Source of the DNA: Halobacteriales archaeon YIM A00010
GTDB lineage: Archaea; Halobacteriota; Halobacteria; Halobacteriales; Haloarculaceae
NCBI GenBank assembly: GCA_025041175.1
Contig: JAKCFJ010000002.1
Span: 434,001-498,000 of the forward strand
Length of the DNA: 64,000 bases
Direction: 5' to 3'
Below the pieces are notes generated by a model. The model made no database searches, had not been told where the DNA came from, and saw nothing but the letters and a program-made list of their open reading frames with translations. The position numbers were made by a program, and so were the translations under genes. Below, piece after piece: positions 62,080-64,000 of the stretch (the first letter of the stretch is position 1; each line of letters begins with the position of its first letter).

Positions 62080-62949
62080 TCAGTCCAGCCCGACCAGGCG
62101 GCGGAACGACGTTTCCGTTATCCACGCGCGGTCGGTGTCCGACAGCGTTTCGACCGCTCGGAGCCAGTTGTGCGATTCGGCGTAGCTGGCAACATCGCTG
62201 ACGTTGGGGTAGTCCGACCCCCAGACGACGCGCTCGCGTCCGAACGTGTCGAGGAACCACCGCACGTGCTCGTGCATGTCCCCGTAGGGAAACGTCGTCT
62301 CGGACTGGTGGGGGATCTCGGAGAGCTTCACCGCCACGTTGTCGTACGCCGCCAGCTCGGCGAACCGGGCGAACGTGCCCTCCTCGATCGGCGTCTCCGG
62401 ACCCGCGTGGGCGAAGTGATCGAACAGATACGTGAGTTCGGGGTACGCGTCGACGAGTGCCAGCGCCTGGTCGAGTTGGCGGTGGTCACAGAGGATCTGT
62501 ACGGTCGCGTCCGTCTCGATGGCCGCCTCCCAGAACGCCGTTTCCTCGATCGCCTCCTCGAGCCAGGTGACGCTCGGGTCGAACGTCTCCCACATTTGAT
62601 CGTACGGACAGGCCGCGCCGAGTCGGAATCCGAGGACTCCTTCGGTGTGCATGCAACGGCGCAGGTGATCGGCCGCGCCGGCTGCGAACGGATCGAGCAT
62701 CACGACGCCGTACAGCCGGTCGTACTCCTCTGCGACCCGCACCGTGTACCAGTTCTCTACCCAGTCGCAGATGGGGTAGCCGACAACGACGGCCTCCTCG
62801 ATCCCGTTTCGATCCATGTCGGCCAACAGCCGGTCGGCGGTGTAGACAGTGTGAACGTCGAAACCGTCGACGAGATCCAACAGCGGTCCGTTCACCCACG
62901 GATGGGTCTCGCTCGCTGGTCCCCACGCGTGGGTGTGCGTATCGAGCAT
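62080..62949 (-). CDS. amidohydrolase-family sugar lactonase (probable L-rhamnono-1,4-lactonase)
   Basis: 289 residues, a TIM barrel of the amidohydrolase 2 group (COG3618-like). It starts with the metal motif D-T-H-T-H-A-W-G and has F-D-H-F-A-H, V-K-L-S-E-I and the conserved R-V-V-W-G-S-D-Y-P with its terminal Asp. Such proteins open sugar lactones or pyrone lactones. Beside rhamnonate dehydratase and rhamnose mutarotase, opening of a deoxysugar lactone is the likely role. A TATA-like TACTAAATC is 28 nt upstream, so it has its own leaderless promoter. Confidence 0.8.
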   Translation of the reverse strand: MLDTHTHAWGPASETHPWVNGPLLDLVDGFDVHTVYTADRLLADMDRNGIEEAVVVGYPICDWVENWYTVRVAEEYDRLYGVVMLDPFAAGAADHLRRCMHTEGVLGFRLGAACPYDQMWETFDPSVTWLEEAIEETAFWEAAIETDATVQILCDHRQLDQALALVDAYPELTYLFDHFAHAGPETPIEEGTFARFAELAAYDNVAVKLSEIPHQSETTFPYGDMHEHVRWFLDTFGRERVVWGSDYPNVSDVASYAESHNWLRAVETLSDTDRAWITETSFRRLVGLD

Positions 62950-62989
62950 ACGAAGGACGTGGGAAGGCTCCGTACTAAATCTTATCTAC

Positions 62990-63008
62990 GGGGAAAGTTC
63001 CACTCCCC
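62990..63008. promoter_or_regulatory. inverted repeat in the divergent lactonase/mutarotase promoter
   Basis: GGGGA and TCCCC flank AAGTTCCAC, and the inner GGAAAGTTCC is close to a dyad. It lies between the two divergent start codons (62949 and 63047), just upstream of the lactonase TATA box. Confidence 0.4.
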
Positions 63009-63046
63009 AGAAGAACTAAGCACGGCGGTGTCGAACCGGGAACCGG

Positions 63047-63346
63047 ATGGAGCGAATCGCGTTTCACCTCCGTATCGAGGACGGAAAGCGAGCGGCGTAC
63101 CGAGACGAACACGAGGACGTTCCGAACGAACTCGAATCGGCGTATCTCGAGGCGACCGAAGTGGAAACCTACAGCGTTTTCGAGAAGGATGGGCACGTGT
63201 TCGGATACATGGAGGTCGACGATCCCGAAGCCATCCGGAACGTTATGGCAGAGAGCCAAGCACAGGCCGAATGGGACGACGTGATGGCGTCGATCCTCAT
63301 CGACGAGACCGATCCCTGGATGGAGGAAGTGTATCGCATGGTGTGA
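63047..63346 (+). CDS. rhaM: L-rhamnose mutarotase
   Basis: 99 residues, the normal size of the RhaM (DUF718) family. A-F-H-L-R-I near the start, the active-site Y and H in A-Y-R-D-E-H, S-V-F and G-Y-M-E-V in the sheet, and the Trp in A-E-W-D-D-V-M match RhaM. It interconverts alpha and beta anomers of L-rhamnose or a similar 6-deoxysugar, speeding entry into catabolism. It is divergent from the lactonase gene. Confidence 0.85.
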   Translation: MERIAFHLRIEDGKRAAYRDEHEDVPNELESAYLEATEVETYSVFEKDGHVFGYMEVDDPEAIRNVMAESQAQAEWDDVMASILIDETDPWMEEVYRMV

Positions 63347-64000
63347 CGAATCGACTGATTGTGGCTAGCTTCCGGTGATGGCGGATACAGTTCGATCACC
63401 GGGGAAACGACCTCGGTGCTCCTCGAACAGTACACTGTCGAACAGGGGTGATCGCACATCGGCTGCTGGTGAATCGCAAGATAGCAGCCGGATATTCCGT
63501 CGCACTCCGTCCGCAGGGCCGACAGTATAGGGCCGTGCGTTCTCTACGCCTCCTGGACATCGACGGAATCAGGTTCGGCGCGAGTGTTCCCGATTTGGGC
63601 GGAGTACCGGAGCAATCACGGGCGCTTTATCCGGTATTGACGGAGACAAGTGAAACAGGCCGTTCGTTACCCGTGGCAAATCCCACGATCGAACCACTAA
63701 CTCGACAGTGTCGACGTTCGTGGCTTTCACTGCCGCGTGGACTGGAACCCTCCACGATCGTCCGGTGATAACGAACGAAGAGCTGGCGCTCGAAATCACG
63801 GTGTGCGGGGTGAACGTCATCCGATCATCACAAAGGTACTGCTGTAATGGGATGAGAGAAGCGGCAACGCGGGTGCTCATCCGGAAACGATCTACCGCGA
63901 ACCGGCCCAGTCCGGAAGCACGGGAAACGACGGGACGCGTTCCCGACAGGCGTGGCAACACGACGTCATCCGCCTTGCTTCCGACTGACGGAGAATAAGG
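63347..64000. other. 654-nt region without a recognised gene
   Basis: A plus-strand frame from the GTG at 63708 has coding-like third positions for its first ~40 codons (V-A-F-T-A-A-W-T-G-T-L-H-D-R-P-V), then loses them. It could be a decayed gene fragment. No other signal is seen before the window edge. Confidence 0.35.

Noticed and set aside
63708-63998. Plus-strand frame near the right edge
   Set aside because: Only the first ~40 codons look coding; no motif and no start signal, so at most a decayed fragment.

Overview
The window is chromosomal DNA of a halophilic archaeon (class Halobacteria). Inferred proteins are strongly acidic. Many genes start without a leader about 25-30 nt after an archaeal TATA box, and internal operon genes carry GGAGG or GGTGATC ribosome sites. 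Exported proteins use twin-arginine signals, one protein ends in a PGF-CTERM-like tail, and several proteins belong to coenzyme F420 metabolism. The genus cannot be fixed from the sequence alone.

Left part (1-13217): an acyl-CoA module with SDR, two-domain MaoC hydratase, acyl-CoA synthetase, three acyl-CoA dehydrogenases, an MBL-fold hydrolase and a CaiB-type CoA transferase, mixed with a protoglobin and a Tat lipoprotein polysaccharide deacetylase. The acyl-CoA synthetase carries an in-frame 57-nt insert made of two perfect hairpins, and a 22-bp perfect palindrome lies in front of it.

Accessory middle (13500-23200): a coupled pair of genes for a haloarchaeal hypothetical protein and a CHAT (caspase-like) protein, a 112-bp MITE starting at the CHAT stop codon, an IS4-type transposase relic, an M3 peptidase, five copies of a ~110-bp hairpin repeat around a small membrane protein, a VOC pseudogene and a Thr/Pro-repeat exported protein.

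Core-like stretch (23300-36540): coiled-coil protein, SagB-type oxidoreductase, YdjM-type membrane protein, S9 peptidase, HAD phosphatase, PurU, CofH, rhomboid, MFS transporter, degenerate Nudix protein, PGF-CTERM-like protein and a GNAT. At 36787-38321 an IS1341-type TnpB element splits a second GNAT gene; removing it rebuilds an intact reading frame.

Right part (39393-63346): a carbohydrate block. IclR regulator, exported GH109-like protein, creatininase-family amidase, sugar ABC transporter (binding protein and two permeases, no ATPase), enolase-superfamily enzyme, SDR, FAH-family hydrolase, lactate oxidation proteins (LutC, LutB-LutA-like fusion, FAD/Fe-S D-lactate dehydrogenase-like protein), lactate permease, F420-binding PPOX protein, cytoplasmic LivK-like protein, F420-dependent luciferase-like oxidoreductase, L-rhamnonate dehydratase-like enzyme, sugar lactonase and L-rhamnose mutarotase. 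Together these read as deoxysugar uptake and breakdown by the diketo-hydrolase route, whose products are pyruvate and lactate, with lactate handling genes beside it. The most unusual points are the possible F420-linked sugar dehydrogenase, the four tandem 70-bp operator-like repeats before the transporter, and a 16-codon leader ORF before the lactate permease.
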